DNA from: Parabacteroides sp. FAFU027
GTDB taxonomy: Bacteria > Bacteroidota > Bacteroidia > Bacteroidales > UBA7332
DNA: 64,000 nt
NCBI RefSeq assembly: GCF_022808675.1
Contig: NZ_JAKZKV010000009.1
Coordinates: 97,890-161,889 of the forward strand
Reading direction: 5' to 3'
A program made the position numbers and the translations under genes. This document shows positions 43,010 to 52,677 of this stretch, in pieces. The notes under the pieces were generated by a model. That model had not been told where the DNA came from. It made no database searches and worked only from the letters and a program-made list of their open reading frames with translations. Numbering within the stretch: position 1 is the stretch's first letter; the number at the start of each line of letters is the position of its first letter.

Positions 43010-44176
43010 CTATTTATGGGGGTATTCTCTCCAATATTCCGGTACCACATTGACACCATTGAGCAGACAATTAAAGCAAGGGGCTTTTGCCATATTTAAT
43101 TGATGAAAAGTATCCGGGGGATTAACTACCAAAAAACGTTCATATTCCTCATATCCACGCTTCATCAGAGAGTCAACTACTGGGTTCAGCCGTACATCCT
43201 GAAGTTTGATTGGAACTAATACAATCTGGGATCCACAATCTTCAAAGCCATCGGTCGGTCGATACTTTTCAGGTAAATCTTTTCGATCGATAAATATTCT
43301 TTTCTCGGTAGCCCCTGCGACAAGAAAATAGCCCAACACAGGGATATCACCATGAGTTATACATCTTAAATTCCCCACTGTTGCGCTTGGAATAGGATCA
43401 AACAGAGTACCCTGGTTTTGGTTGACCGTGATCACATCTTTAAAGAATTTATAGGTTGGTTCCGATAAAACATATTGCCGGACTAATGTTGTGTAGCGAA
43501 TAAAAAGCCGGTTGGTATTTTCTCCGAAAAAGCAAAGCGGTTGCCGTTCAATGATGTCATTGTAACGACGGGCAGAGGTCGCAATATTAAAATTGGTACT
43601 ATGGGACTGAGCATAACAAACTTTCCAATCCGGATGAGCTACAAGATCTATAGGAACTATGAATTTCCATGTTTCATCATATTTCCATGCGTAGTAGCGG
43701 GAACTGTTAGTGGGATCATGTGTATCCAACAATAATTGAATCCCCCCTCTTTGATTTTCGGGAACGTTGTATTCCCAATAAACCTGATCAATAGGAACTG
43801 GATCCTTAATGGTTTCATATTCCGACTCATAGAGATTGTCTCCCGCCTTAATCTGCAACTTGTAACTATGACCTACAACTCCCCGGAATGTAGTATCCAC
43901 CGTGCTGTATATGCCGTCAATGGTCTCCCGAAGTTCCACTTCGCTGCCCGATTTATCAACTATCTTCACTTCCGCCCCGGTTACAGGATCAGCTGTCTTC
44001 TCATGAAACTTGAAGCTTCGTGACAGTTTGACTTCATACGGCCCTGGCAGGTTGGTTAACTCCCCGTCAATCACTAATAGATTTTCATACTTTGAAATAT
44101 CCGGTGTATAGGGTGACACACATGAAACCACAAACGGAATCAATGCGAAGTATATTAAATTTGGAAAGAGCTTCAT
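43010..44176 (-). CDS. DUF4249 outer-membrane lipoprotein
   Basis: A 388-aa lipoprotein: the signal peptide ends in FVVSC (about 19). DUF4249 hallmarks follow, VSPYTPDISKYENLLVIDGE at the N-terminus, then VTGAEVKIVD, Ig-like strands and the C-terminal cysteine cluster (APCFNCLLNG). DUF4249 proteins sit beside TonB-dependent receptors throughout Bacteroidetes and probably cover or assist the receptor as SusD does in glycan systems. The gene lies 11 bp downstream of the TonB receptor and its TAG stop directly abuts the next ATG, so expression is tightly linked. Ligand unknown. Confidence 0.9.
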   Translation of the reverse strand: MKLFPNLIYFALIPFVVSCVSPYTPDISKYENLLVIDGELTNLPGPYEVKLSRSFKFHEKTADPVTGAEVKIVDKSGSEVELRETIDGIYSTVDTTFRGVVGHSYKLQIKAGDNLYESEYETIKDPVPIDQVYWEYNVPENQRGGIQLLLDTHDPTNSSRYYAWKYDETWKFIVPIDLVAHPDWKVCYAQSHSTNFNIATSARRYNDIIERQPLCFFGENTNRLFIRYTTLVRQYVLSEPTYKFFKDVITVNQNQGTLFDPIPSATVGNLRCITHGDIPVLGYFLVAGATEKRIFIDRKDLPEKYRPTDGFEDCGSQIVLVPIKLQDVRLNPVVDSLMKRGYEEYERFLVVNPPDTFHQLNMAKAPCFNCLLNGVNVVPEYWREYPHK

Positions 44177-44187
44177 TATAATGGCTT

Positions 44188-46956
44188 TTAGAATTTAAAA
44201 TTGTACGTAATATTAGGAATTGGCTGTGCAAATACGGACATTTGATAGCCTTTGACACCCCTGCTTGTAGATTTGAAAAAAACCGAGTAAACGTTGTTTG
44301 CCCCCAATAGATTATATACTCCAATGGAAAACGAGCCATGGGCCAGCTTCTTAGAATTAAGACTTTCATAGATAGTTGCGGAAATATCCCATCTTAAATA
44401 ATTGGGAATCCTGTATTCATTGCGATTGGTATAATAAATGAGTTGTCGCTCCCTGAAGGTATATTTGGCTACCGGATAAGTGATTGGCCGACCTGTACTG
44501 TAGCAAAAGGTATTTGATAAGTTCAGTCTTCTTGAATACCTGTAATTTACAGCCAGATTCAGATTATGGGGTTTGTCGTAATCGGCAGGATAGTAGTTCC
44601 CTTTATTAATTTTTTCTTCGGAAAACTTTCCATCTACCTTAAGCTCTGTTCTGGAATAGGTATAGGACACCCATCCGTTCAGCCTACCCCGCTTTTTTTG
44701 AAGCAATAACTCGACGCCATAAGCCCTACCGACTCCCGAAAGCAGATCAACCTCCAGATTAGGATTGAGTAAAAGTTCTGCCCCGCTTTTGTAGTCAAGG
44801 CTGTTCCTGGTTTTCTTATAATAGGCCTCTATAGAGGTTTCCAGCTCTCCTCCCAGAAGATTATGATAATAGCCGACTGCCAATTGATCCCCGATTAAAG
44901 GTTTGATCTGGGCATCACTGATCTTCCAGACATCGGTTGGCGAGATGGCCGATGAATTGGTAAGCATATGAATAAACTGGTGCATACGGCTATAACTTAA
45001 TTTCAGCGAATTATTAGCCCCCAGACTATATCGTGCTGACAATCTAACCTCTGGGCCACCATATGTTTTTACGATCTGGTTGGATGAATAGAGCGTTGAG
45101 TCCATCCGGCTATCTACGCTTCGGGGAACAGCCGGATTATAATTATACTTTTTGTAAGGCCCAAGCACAAAGAAGAGTGCATATCTCACTCCGGCAGACA
45201 CCGTCAATTTACTATTAACCGTGTATTCATCATTAAGGAACAACCCCGTTTCCACTCCTCTCTCTTTCGGCAAACAAAGCTCTTTGATATCAGACAGTGA
45301 ACTGAGTGGCGTAAAATTACCCGGCGTCATGTCATATCTGATCGCTTCTGCTCCTGAATTAAATGAATGCTTCGTATTTGGGATATAGAATACATTTGCC
45401 TTTACTGATTTGTATTCAATGTTATATTTAAGCCTGAAGGATATCTCTGGAACTTCGTCACTTGTAATATTATATTGATAATTGGAATATATTGCTGAGA
45501 TTTGGGAATATGTTTTGGGGTTGAAAAAATGCTTGAAATACAACCGGGCACATTGGTTTTGGTAATGATAAGCGGTATCCGAATTCAATTTAAAATTGTC
45601 ATCGGACTGATATGCCGTTATACTCAACGAATTGTTTCGGTCAATCTCATAAGTTACTTTTCCGGATAAATCATAAAAACCGGCTTTTGTATGATGAAAC
45701 TTTTCCCCGTCTATTTTTTTCAGAATCCAGTCGGAATAAGTACTTCTTCCTCCGATTATAAATGACAGTTTATCTTTAATCAGCGGACCTTCAAGCGTCA
45801 ACTTCCCGGTAACGGGACTGATACCACCACTCAAAACACACTTTTTCAGATTACCCGTTTGGGCTGTAACATCAAATACAGAAGATACCCTTCCTCCAAA
45901 ATTTGCAGGAATTCCACTTTTATAGAGTTTGAAATCTTTTACCGTCTCCGGATTAAACACGGAGAAGAAACCGAACAAATGTGAGGTATTAAAAATGGGC
46001 ATTTCATCAAATAACATCAGATTCTGGTCAGCGCTACCCCCTCTCACGTTAAATCCAGATGCCCCTTCACCGACCGTCTGCACGCCCGGCAGCAAAAGCG
46101 CTGTTTTGACAATATCGGCCTCGCCCAGTATCGTTGGTAATTGTTTTACTTCATCAATATTCAGTTGCTGAACTCCGATATTGAGGTTTTTGAGGATGTT
46201 TTCTTTTTCAGAACGAATTACTACTTCATTGATAAAAACCGCTTTTTCTTTCATCTTCACAGTCATTGCCCCGTCACTATATATAAATATCGGGACTGAA
46301 AGGTCCTCCCGCCCCATATATTTGAACTGTAATTCCTGATTACCTTTGGGCAAGGATAAGATGAAGTACCCTGAGGCATCTGTGGCGGCTGCCTTTCCAG
46401 TCGTCGCGGAATAAACTGTCGCTCCGATGATGGGTATCCCATCCTCTGCTCCTTTGACAACCCCGGATACGATACAATTCTTACTTTTTGTGCTTTGAGT
46501 TGGTTTACCGATGGTTATTACTTTACTCTTTGAGTCAACCACCGGCTCTACCGGATTTTTCAGAAATGCGTAGGTTTCGTTAATTTCCTCAGGTATAGCG
46601 GTTTTAGCTGCTTGGCTGAAATAAAAGAAATTCAGAGGAAGCGAACTTACAATCTTATAATTCCGGGTAATAATGATGTTTGGGCCATCAACAAAGTAAT
46701 TTAATGACAGTCCTTGGAATGAATCATCCAAAATCTGACCGATCGTAGCTGACTTGGCTGATTGCCTGACTCTGACGGAATCTAACCAAGCAGGATCAAA
46801 ATAGAATTTAATCACATGGTCTCGTTCTATCTTTTTCACAAAATCAATAAATGGAACAGAATCAACCTTTGATTCAATGTGAATCGCAGTAGCAGGGAGC
46901 TGAGCACATACTAACAATGGCAATAAACTCAAAAATTGGAAGATTAACCGTTTCAT
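44188..46956 (-). CDS. TonB-dependent receptor with N-terminal STN and carboxypeptidase-regulatory domains
   Basis: A 922-aa outer-membrane importer. The signal peptide (MKRLIFQFLSLLPLLVC) is followed by a STN-like secretin/TonB domain (about 20-100), a CarboxypepD_reg-like domain (about 160-240, SGVVKGAEDGIPIIGATVYS), the plug (about 260-370, LPTILGEADIVKTALLLPGV and FNVRGGSADQNLMLFDE) and a 22-strand barrel ending ITYNFKF. The STN domain is typical of receptors that signal to an anti-sigma factor, but none is next to it. It is not a SusC of the SusCD type because a DUF4249, not SusD, is the partner. The start overlaps the preceding gene as ATGA. Confidence 0.92.
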   Translation of the reverse strand: MKRLIFQFLSLLPLLVCAQLPATAIHIESKVDSVPFIDFVKKIERDHVIKFYFDPAWLDSVRVRQSAKSATIGQILDDSFQGLSLNYFVDGPNIIITRNYKIVSSLPLNFFYFSQAAKTAIPEEINETYAFLKNPVEPVVDSKSKVITIGKPTQSTKSKNCIVSGVVKGAEDGIPIIGATVYSATTGKAAATDASGYFILSLPKGNQELQFKYMGREDLSVPIFIYSDGAMTVKMKEKAVFINEVVIRSEKENILKNLNIGVQQLNIDEVKQLPTILGEADIVKTALLLPGVQTVGEGASGFNVRGGSADQNLMLFDEMPIFNTSHLFGFFSVFNPETVKDFKLYKSGIPANFGGRVSSVFDVTAQTGNLKKCVLSGGISPVTGKLTLEGPLIKDKLSFIIGGRSTYSDWILKKIDGEKFHHTKAGFYDLSGKVTYEIDRNNSLSITAYQSDDNFKLNSDTAYHYQNQCARLYFKHFFNPKTYSQISAIYSNYQYNITSDEVPEISFRLKYNIEYKSVKANVFYIPNTKHSFNSGAEAIRYDMTPGNFTPLSSLSDIKELCLPKERGVETGLFLNDEYTVNSKLTVSAGVRYALFFVLGPYKKYNYNPAVPRSVDSRMDSTLYSSNQIVKTYGGPEVRLSARYSLGANNSLKLSYSRMHQFIHMLTNSSAISPTDVWKISDAQIKPLIGDQLAVGYYHNLLGGELETSIEAYYKKTRNSLDYKSGAELLLNPNLEVDLLSGVGRAYGVELLLQKKRGRLNGWVSYTYSRTELKVDGKFSEEKINKGNYYPADYDKPHNLNLAVNYRYSRRLNLSNTFCYSTGRPITYPVAKYTFRERQLIYYTNRNEYRIPNYLRWDISATIYESLNSKKLAHGSFSIGVYNLLGANNVYSVFFKSTSRGVKGYQMSVFAQPIPNITYNFKF

Positions 46957-47714
46957 AGCCCTTGTCGGTTTTCGTAGAAATGTAAAACAGTGGAAGCTGA
47001 AGTATAATTTGAACTATTAAGTTTAAGTAGATTATTCCGGATAAACTTTTTCACCGAATCCCGACTTTCTCTATTCAGCTGTTTTAATAAGCCGCTCAAA
47101 CTATTTATGGATATCATCTTATTCTCCTTTAATAAATACATTCTCACCCATGTACTGTAAACTAAATAATTGGCTCCCTCTTTTATCGACAATGATTTCT
47201 CCGATCGGACCAAAAATTTAAGCTTTCCATCGAACACTACTTCATAATATCCATCTTTAACTTTCCCTCCCTTTTTGTCTCTCAAACCAGAATAATACCG
47301 AAAGGTCTGGTTAGCCAATCGGAATTCTGAAATAAAATTTTCATCCAGGGCAATGCAATCAAGCATCAGTGAAGTTAATTTAAGATGGATCAGATGATCG
47401 GTTTCAATATCGTATTTCAGATTCTCAACGTTATAAAATCTACCATCGCAAAAGAGTGATCCGTTTATCCACTTGTAGCTATTGAAATAGGGATGATTTA
47501 CAGTATCGTTAACCGGGGGATGATATCTTCCTATGACAAAAGGACAATCGACGTTGATCCGATTATTCAATGTATCGATCAACGCCTGTTTCTCTGTCCT
47601 GAATTGATCGTCTTTAGTAATAACCGTCTTGGCTTGCCCTAATAAATTTAATGTAACGAAAATGAGAATTACAATTGCCCCCCCCCTGATTGGCAGTTTT
47701 ACTTTTTCTGTCAT
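46953..47714 (-). CDS. Uncharacterised secreted protein upstream of the TonB receptor
   Basis: A 253-aa protein of no family that I recognise. Residues 1-27 (MTEKVKLPIRGGAIVILIFV) are a signal peptide. The mature part is mixed alpha/beta with KWINGSLFCDGRFYNVENLK, HLIHLKLTSLMLDCIALDEN, DGYYEVVFDGKLKFLVRSEK and a basic helical C-terminus, in the style of other secreted proteins that precede TonB receptors. Codons 10-12 lie in a nine-G run (47678-47686), so a one-base change would shift the frame inside the signal peptide and abolish the protein. The stop overlaps the receptor start by four bases, so the two are translationally coupled. Function unknown. Confidence 0.7.
   Translation of the reverse strand: MTEKVKLPIRGGAIVILIFVTLNLLGQAKTVITKDDQFRTEKQALIDTLNNRINVDCPFVIGRYHPPVNDTVNHPYFNSYKWINGSLFCDGRFYNVENLKYDIETDHLIHLKLTSLMLDCIALDENFISEFRLANQTFRYYSGLRDKKGGKVKDGYYEVVFDGKLKFLVRSEKSLSIKEGANYLVYSTWVRMYLLKENKMISINSLSGLLKQLNRESRDSVKKFIRNNLLKLNSSNYTSASTVLHFYENRQGL
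47678..47686 (-). repeat. Nine-base G-tract in the 5' end of the operon's first secreted gene
   Basis: Nine consecutive C on the plus strand (G on the coding strand) span codons 10-12 inside the signal peptide. Length changes here would act as an on/off switch for this protein and, by coupling, could lower translation of the TonB receptor. Confidence 0.75.
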
Positions 47715-47759
47715 AATAGACTATTGTTTTCCGTGGTTAGTTTGAGGTTATGATATCTC

Positions 47760-47996
47760 TTACTTTGGCTCTTCCTTTTGACCCGGAGGTTGTTCATCCG
47801 GCATTTCAACAGTATTATCAGACTGTTCAATACTATGACTAAATATTTTGCTTTCTGAATTCATCCTTTCGCTTGACAAATCTTTGACGATATCATGAAG
47901 TTCAGGACTACCATTTTTTAATATCGAAGCTAAATATTCTTCCGGATCCTCGGCAAATAAATTTTCCCGTATCCATTCCTTTAGATAAGTTCTCAT
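47760..47996 (-). CDS. Short protein with the N-terminal IHF/HU-like segment of DUF4469-type proteins
   Basis: A 78-aa protein whose first 45 residues match the start of the 239-aa protein at 62474-63193: WIRENLFAEDPEEYLASI here and WIRKNLLTEDPSDYLASV there, then GS...DIV-(K/R)-(D/E)-L. This is the IHF/HU-like DNA-binding start of DUF4469-type proteins. After that similarity stops and an acidic, Pro/Gln-rich tail (DNTVEMPDEQPPGQKEEPK) follows instead of the rest of the fold. It is either a truncated remnant of a larger gene or a mini-paralog. It lies 45 bp before the secreted gene with the G-tract, on the same strand. Confidence 0.55.
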   Translation of the reverse strand: MRTYLKEWIRENLFAEDPEEYLASILKNGSPELHDIVKDLSSERMNSESKIFSHSIEQSDNTVEMPDEQPPGQKEEPK

Positions 47997-48341
47997 ACGT
48001 TGATCTTTTCAGAATTAAAACACCGTAGTCTTTCTCATTTCTATCCATAGAAGTAAAGCTCAATTCTTTCAAACCGTCAAATCCGATATGACTTTATTAA
48101 ATCAACATTAGATATTGGCTGTAGATTTGTTAGCTTTAAAATGATCTTGGACAAGAGATATTCCACATTTCAAATACAACTTGTTTCAACCGTAAAATAA
48201 GAGGAAATTAGTTTCTTAAACTTATATTATAAGATACTACATTTGCAATTTTGAACATTTCACTCTACACACAACACATATAAATCCAGCCACAAAACTC
48301 ACAGGTTTATCTCTGCTCAACAATGAGATAAATCCTATAAA
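47997..48341. other. Intergenic region without recognisable gene
   Basis: About 345 AT-rich bases upstream of the minus-strand receptor operon. A lone TACATTTG (48238-48245) fits a plus-strand -7 box, but no plus-strand ORF follows it. No clear minus-strand promoter was found for the operon. Confidence 0.4.
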
Positions 48342-48380
48342 AAAAGATACATATCATTCAACAAACGATATGTATCTTTT
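48342..48380. terminator. Strong terminator after the beta-barrel gene
   Basis: A perfect 14-bp stem (48342-48355 with 48367-48380) is followed on the minus strand by a T-run. It lies 63 bp past the minus-strand gene stop at 48444. Confidence 0.85.
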
Positions 48381-48443
48381 CTGTGTCAATCCAACACTTT
48401 ACCTATGTACAACAAACAAAGGGAACAGAATATTTGGTTGTGT

Positions 48444-49691
48444 TTAATCTTTTCTGTTTTTCCCTCCTTTTATCCTTAGTATTTTGTACCCAATATTAAA
48501 CGATATCTTATCATATCTTGAATCCCATGAAAAGTATCGTGTTAGTATATTTTGAGGTGTGTAATACTTCAATGATACAAATAAATTTTTGTATTCAAGA
48601 CCAGCCCCTAGGATAAAATTGGGGTTATAAGCTTCTGTCATATATAAGTATGAAAAATCTTTAGAGGTATTCACTTTGTATCCAACCTTTGAATCAATAC
48701 AATAATTCAGCAAAGAATTCACAGAACAATCAACGAAAAATTTTGTATTATAGTTTTGAAAGAGATAATTCTTAATACCTAAAGCCAAATCAACTGATTC
48801 AAAATTAATTGTTGTACTTTTAAATCCATCTTGTTTTTCATTATGAAAAGATGATTGATAAGCTGGGCTCAATACAACACCCCATTTGCCATTATTAAAT
48901 GGCAATATGTATTCCAATTCCAAAGAATAAGTGCTAATGAATTTTCCACCAAAATCTGTATTAACATAGGTTCTATCGTCATTTGAAACAGACAGGGAAG
49001 AATATGCAAGTCCGGCAGCAAGTGCAAGGCTGAATTCCCCTTTGCTACGCTTTCTTTCGGGAACTTTGTATGTTGGGTCAATACAGGTGTTATAGTCTAT
49101 AAAATATTTCGCAAGATCACTCTTAGTATAGGTCATGTTCGCGAGTTCAATATCTGAATCAAAAGAACAATGAACATCTTTCTTAAGTTGAATCCGGAAA
49201 GAATCATTATAGGCTGTATGGTCAGTATCATACAAATATTCCTTATAGATCAATTGTTTGATCACAGAATCTTTGCATGAATAAAAGAATCTATCATCAA
49301 TCTTACTACCAAAATAGTAATACAGGGAGGCCTCTCCCTCGACAAGCACTTTCAGGAAAAGTTGTTTGTTTTGCCATACCGGATTTTTATCAGTAGAAAT
49401 ATTTTTTAATTCAGAAGGAGATATGTCCACATTCACATTTGCTCTGATGTATTTGTAATAATTGGCGATACCGAACTCTTTAACGTATTTAATATCGGCT
49501 TCCTGTATCTCTCCGTTTTCCGATAACTTATATTTAAACTGCGTCGGATTTCTCAGCCAATCGCTATTTTTGATTAAACAATCAGTTCTAATATTCTTAT
49601 TATCTATAAAGTACCCCTTTTCATAGTAGCTCTGTCCAAAACAGTTGATTGTAACAATTACCAATATCACCAAAATGAGAATCTTATTCAT
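48444..49691 (-). CDS. Outer-membrane beta-barrel protein
   Basis: A 415-aa protein with a signal peptide (MNKILILVILVIVTINCFGQ). The N-terminal half is a soluble beta-rich domain, YFIDNKNIRTDCLIKNSDWL followed by NPTQFKYKLSENGEI. The C-terminal half (about 220-415) has the alternating hydrophobic strands of a small outer-membrane barrel (FSLALAAGLAYSSLSVSN, FISTYSLELEYILPFN, NFILGAGLEYKNLFVSLKYY). This arrangement is seen in Bacteroidetes proteins of the OMP_b-brl type. It has its own terminator and is not obviously in an operon. Function unknown. Confidence 0.7.
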   Translation of the reverse strand: MNKILILVILVIVTINCFGQSYYEKGYFIDNKNIRTDCLIKNSDWLRNPTQFKYKLSENGEIQEADIKYVKEFGIANYYKYIRANVNVDISPSELKNISTDKNPVWQNKQLFLKVLVEGEASLYYYFGSKIDDRFFYSCKDSVIKQLIYKEYLYDTDHTAYNDSFRIQLKKDVHCSFDSDIELANMTYTKSDLAKYFIDYNTCIDPTYKVPERKRSKGEFSLALAAGLAYSSLSVSNDDRTYVNTDFGGKFISTYSLELEYILPFNNGKWGVVLSPAYQSSFHNEKQDGFKSTTINFESVDLALGIKNYLFQNYNTKFFVDCSVNSLLNYCIDSKVGYKVNTSKDFSYLYMTEAYNPNFILGAGLEYKNLFVSLKYYTPQNILTRYFSWDSRYDKISFNIGYKILRIKGGKNRKD

Positions 49692-49982
49692 CTTATTAAA
49701 TTATTTATATTACTATTCCATTGATCATTAAGTTGCCTGTATAGAAACAGGTTCATACTTTGCCAATCCCCCAAAGCGATGGAGCTGGGCAAATTCATCT
49801 TTTTATATTACAGAGTTAACTTGCTTATTTTTCACACTTGGCATACCACTTACCTCCCAATAATTCCCTTTATCCTGTCAGTAATCTCACTGACAAACAT
49901 AATAAAAACGCACTTGGCCTATCAGCGTAAAGCTCTGCCTTCACAGTATGAAAACAATTGATCCTTTTGCCCAGCGCCCAGC

Positions 49983-50061
49983 CTCACACATAGCCTGTGC
50001 CCAAGATGACACATAGCCTGCACCCAAGGTGTTTGGGCAGAGGCTAAGTGTCACCTTGGGC
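49983..50061. repeat. 23-bp repeat units, one inverted, forming a large hairpin
   Basis: Two direct 23-bp units (49983-50005 and 50006-50028) share the core ACACATAGCCTG followed by a CCCAAG end. A third related unit lies inverted at 50032-50054. Together 49999-50027 pairs with 50033-50061 at 24/29 positions around a GGTGT loop. The same unit family recurs at 62343-62434. The rest of 49692-50217 shows no gene; a 60-codon plus-strand ORF (49779-49961) has no support. Confidence 0.75.
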
Positions 50062-50217
50062 GATAAAAGGAATTATAGGCGATGATAGTCGCAATCATAA
50101 CCGCTGCATTTACTGATCTACCCTCAAAATCAGAAGTACCGATGGCGGGACAAATTGCCCCGCCATCTATTGCCTTTTCCTACACACCCTATCTAAAGTG
50201 ACTGAGTGAAGTGAATT

Positions 50218-52626
50218 TTATTCCGTCACAAGGTTATCCAGTCTATTTTTCAGCCCCGTACCCCAGTAATGTTGTGTGTTATTCTCGATCACGGCCCCGT
50301 TCTTATTGACAATCATAAAATGAGGAATGCCGTTGATTTTGTACTGAACTGCCAGTTGGTTCCATTCATCGCGGGTAATCCGTAGATGCTCCCCTTTGAT
50401 GTCTTTGATAAAGTTATTGTATGGCTCTAACGGCGAGGCTTCTTCATCGGTGATATAGATGAACTTCACCTTCTTGTCCTTATATTCATCGGGCATATCC
50501 TTGCGCTCGGTCATCCCTGAGCGACAAGGTCCGCAGCCGGTTGACCAGAAGTCGATCGCCAGTACGTCTCCTTTGTATTTGTCAATCAATTTATGAAGAA
50601 TACTTTCGCCAGAGGTTGTCGGTGCTTTCGGTTGTAATGTTTTTTCATTTTGCAAGGCGATTTTTTCATTATTGAAGCGCACTAATTCGCTTTGCAGGAA
50701 TGGAGTCTTAAATAGGGGTTTCAGTAAATCTAATTGTGACGGGCTAAACGGTTGTGTTTTAAACTCCGTACACATTGCCCTGAGCATAATGATTTCATAG
50801 ATTAACCCCGGTTCAACACCCAGCTTCTGACGCAGGATTGCTTTTTGAATATCACAGGTGTGAATTTTGTTGAGGATATTAATCAATGTCCGATGTCGGC
50901 TCGAAAAGATTTCTTTTGCTTTAATGAAACTATTCCATTTTGAGGTGTCCTGTCCAAAGGTTCCAACTGAAGCGAATAGCTCGTGTTCTGCCGGCGTAGG
51001 GGTAATATTCATTTTTTCAAGAACAGACAGCAGTGCTGGAAAGCTATCGACGCCTGCTACATAATTCTTGTCTATGACTTTCCACTTCATAATACCAGCG
51101 AGTTCTTTGTGTTCCAGCTCCATTCCGACAAAATCAGCAGGGGTTATGACAGGAGAATATTCCAGTCGGTTGATTAAAGAACTAAAATCATACGTTACAG
51201 GCAGAAGAGACTGGTTGGCAAAAAGGTCTTTTAAGAAATCATAATAGGAAATATCTCGCAAAACTTGCTTCGTAGAATCATCTTTTGCTTTATATTCCAG
51301 ATTCATCAGATAATCCAGGATAGATCCATAACATTTTGTGTCAATGTGCAGTCTCTTGATCTGTAAAGCTTTCGGGGAAAGCTGATTGTATTGTAACGGC
51401 GTTAGCTGTTTTTGTTGCAAATAAACGTTCAAATCGTTTATGTCGGCTTGCCTCTCTTTTAACCGGTTTGCCTTAAAAGCAACCGGTGATAGCTCTTTTT
51501 CTTTTTGATAAGTCATATAATTGCGTTCGCCAATATTCCCCATAGCATATAGGTCATTATTCTCCAATGCATGACTTCCCATGAACTGTCTCGGGCTTTC
51601 TTCTTTATTCGTGCCTAAGCTTAGATAAAGCATCGTTTTATCACCGGGCTCCATGTACACAGTGCACAACTCATTACCGATCCGAAATGTAAGCATGGTC
51701 GGTTGTATCAGGTCAAACTTAGCCTCAAAGTGTCCGTCTGGCTGAAACGTCAGCAGTGCCGGGAAATCCTCTCTTGTCAGATCGTTTTGCACATATATCA
51801 AATCGGTCTTGAATCCGAGCTTAGGTGAGTAGCCTTTCAAGTACCCCCGTAGAATAGTTTCTTTTCGGCCAAAAGGCAAAGAGGTAAAAGCCTGTTCTCC
51901 CCTGGAATTGTAGTCAGCGCGGAATGTTTTCTTTCGGCTATAAGTTTGCATTGGGCTTTTGCCTTCAGCTATCATCAGCTTATCGTCGGACACCGGAAGG
52001 AGAGTTAAGGTTACGACCCGTTTCCCTTTTTTGAGGGTCAGGGTGGTTGATTTGCCCTGTTTTGTCACCGACTGATATTGCCAGAAGTCATTTTTGTAAA
52101 TCGCCAGTTTGTCATAAACACCCAATGTCCAATCATTACTTCCATCCGTTTTGAGCCAGTTGCCTTCCAATGCTTCGGGCAAAATAGCCTTTCTTTTTGA
52201 AGGATTGATCTCAACGCCGAATATCTTAAACGCGCCGTCAATGTTGTCTCCTTCAATAAAATCAATTTTAGATAGTTTCTTGTCAATCGGAGGATATACC
52301 AATGAGAAATGGACTTTACCGGATTCGGGCATATACCATTTATCACCTAACTGACCATTATATCCGATCGCGTATCTGCAGTAGATTTTATTACCTCCGT
52401 CGGAGTTGATGAGGTAATTCTTTTTTGCGAATATGATCCATTGTCCGGGATGGTTGCTGACTGTGAAATCAAGTACTGTGGCCGTGTCACTAAGTGCAAT
52501 CCGGTCAATGATTACGTTGGTATGCGTTGCCGCTTCTACCTTGGGAGATTTGATTACGCGGGTTTGCGCAATTCCTGCCTGACCGAACAGGGCCAGTAGC
52601 AGGATGAGGAGGATGTGTTTCTTCAT
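50218..52626 (-). CDS. Secreted thioredoxin-domain protein, paralog 1
   Basis: An 802-aa protein with a signal peptide (MKKHILLILLLALFGQAGIA). A large N-terminal beta-rich region is shared with the two paralogs upstream: SDTATVLDFTVSN, DKWYMPESGKVHFSLVYPPI, GAFKIFGVEINP. A helical middle region follows, and the C-terminus (about 660-800) is a TlpA/ResA-type thioredoxin with DFWSTGCGPCRSGM (CGPC at about 697) and the cis-Pro region NGIPHFMIVNKNGA. Such proteins reduce disulphides or cytochrome-maturation substrates in the periplasm. Its first ~175 residues are almost identical to paralog 2, but the middle is not. It is last of the tandem set. Confidence 0.85.
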   Translation of the reverse strand: MKKHILLILLLALFGQAGIAQTRVIKSPKVEAATHTNVIIDRIALSDTATVLDFTVSNHPGQWIIFAKKNYLINSDGGNKIYCRYAIGYNGQLGDKWYMPESGKVHFSLVYPPIDKKLSKIDFIEGDNIDGAFKIFGVEINPSKRKAILPEALEGNWLKTDGSNDWTLGVYDKLAIYKNDFWQYQSVTKQGKSTTLTLKKGKRVVTLTLLPVSDDKLMIAEGKSPMQTYSRKKTFRADYNSRGEQAFTSLPFGRKETILRGYLKGYSPKLGFKTDLIYVQNDLTREDFPALLTFQPDGHFEAKFDLIQPTMLTFRIGNELCTVYMEPGDKTMLYLSLGTNKEESPRQFMGSHALENNDLYAMGNIGERNYMTYQKEKELSPVAFKANRLKERQADINDLNVYLQQKQLTPLQYNQLSPKALQIKRLHIDTKCYGSILDYLMNLEYKAKDDSTKQVLRDISYYDFLKDLFANQSLLPVTYDFSSLINRLEYSPVITPADFVGMELEHKELAGIMKWKVIDKNYVAGVDSFPALLSVLEKMNITPTPAEHELFASVGTFGQDTSKWNSFIKAKEIFSSRHRTLINILNKIHTCDIQKAILRQKLGVEPGLIYEIIMLRAMCTEFKTQPFSPSQLDLLKPLFKTPFLQSELVRFNNEKIALQNEKTLQPKAPTTSGESILHKLIDKYKGDVLAIDFWSTGCGPCRSGMTERKDMPDEYKDKKVKFIYITDEEASPLEPYNNFIKDIKGEHLRITRDEWNQLAVQYKINGIPHFMIVNKNGAVIENNTQHYWGTGLKNRLDNLVTE

Positions 52627-52677
52627 TTATTTGTGTTATTATGGATTTATTCTGTGAGCTAAGTAAAAACTCAGGAT

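Noticed and set aside
44188..46956. SusC-type glycan receptor
   Set aside because: No SusD beside it; the partner is DUF4249, and a STN domain is present, so it is called a TonB-dependent receptor only.
49779..49961. Short plus-strand ORF in the gap before the 23-bp repeats
   Set aside because: No homology signal visible, opposite to all neighbours, and in AT-rich intergenic DNA.
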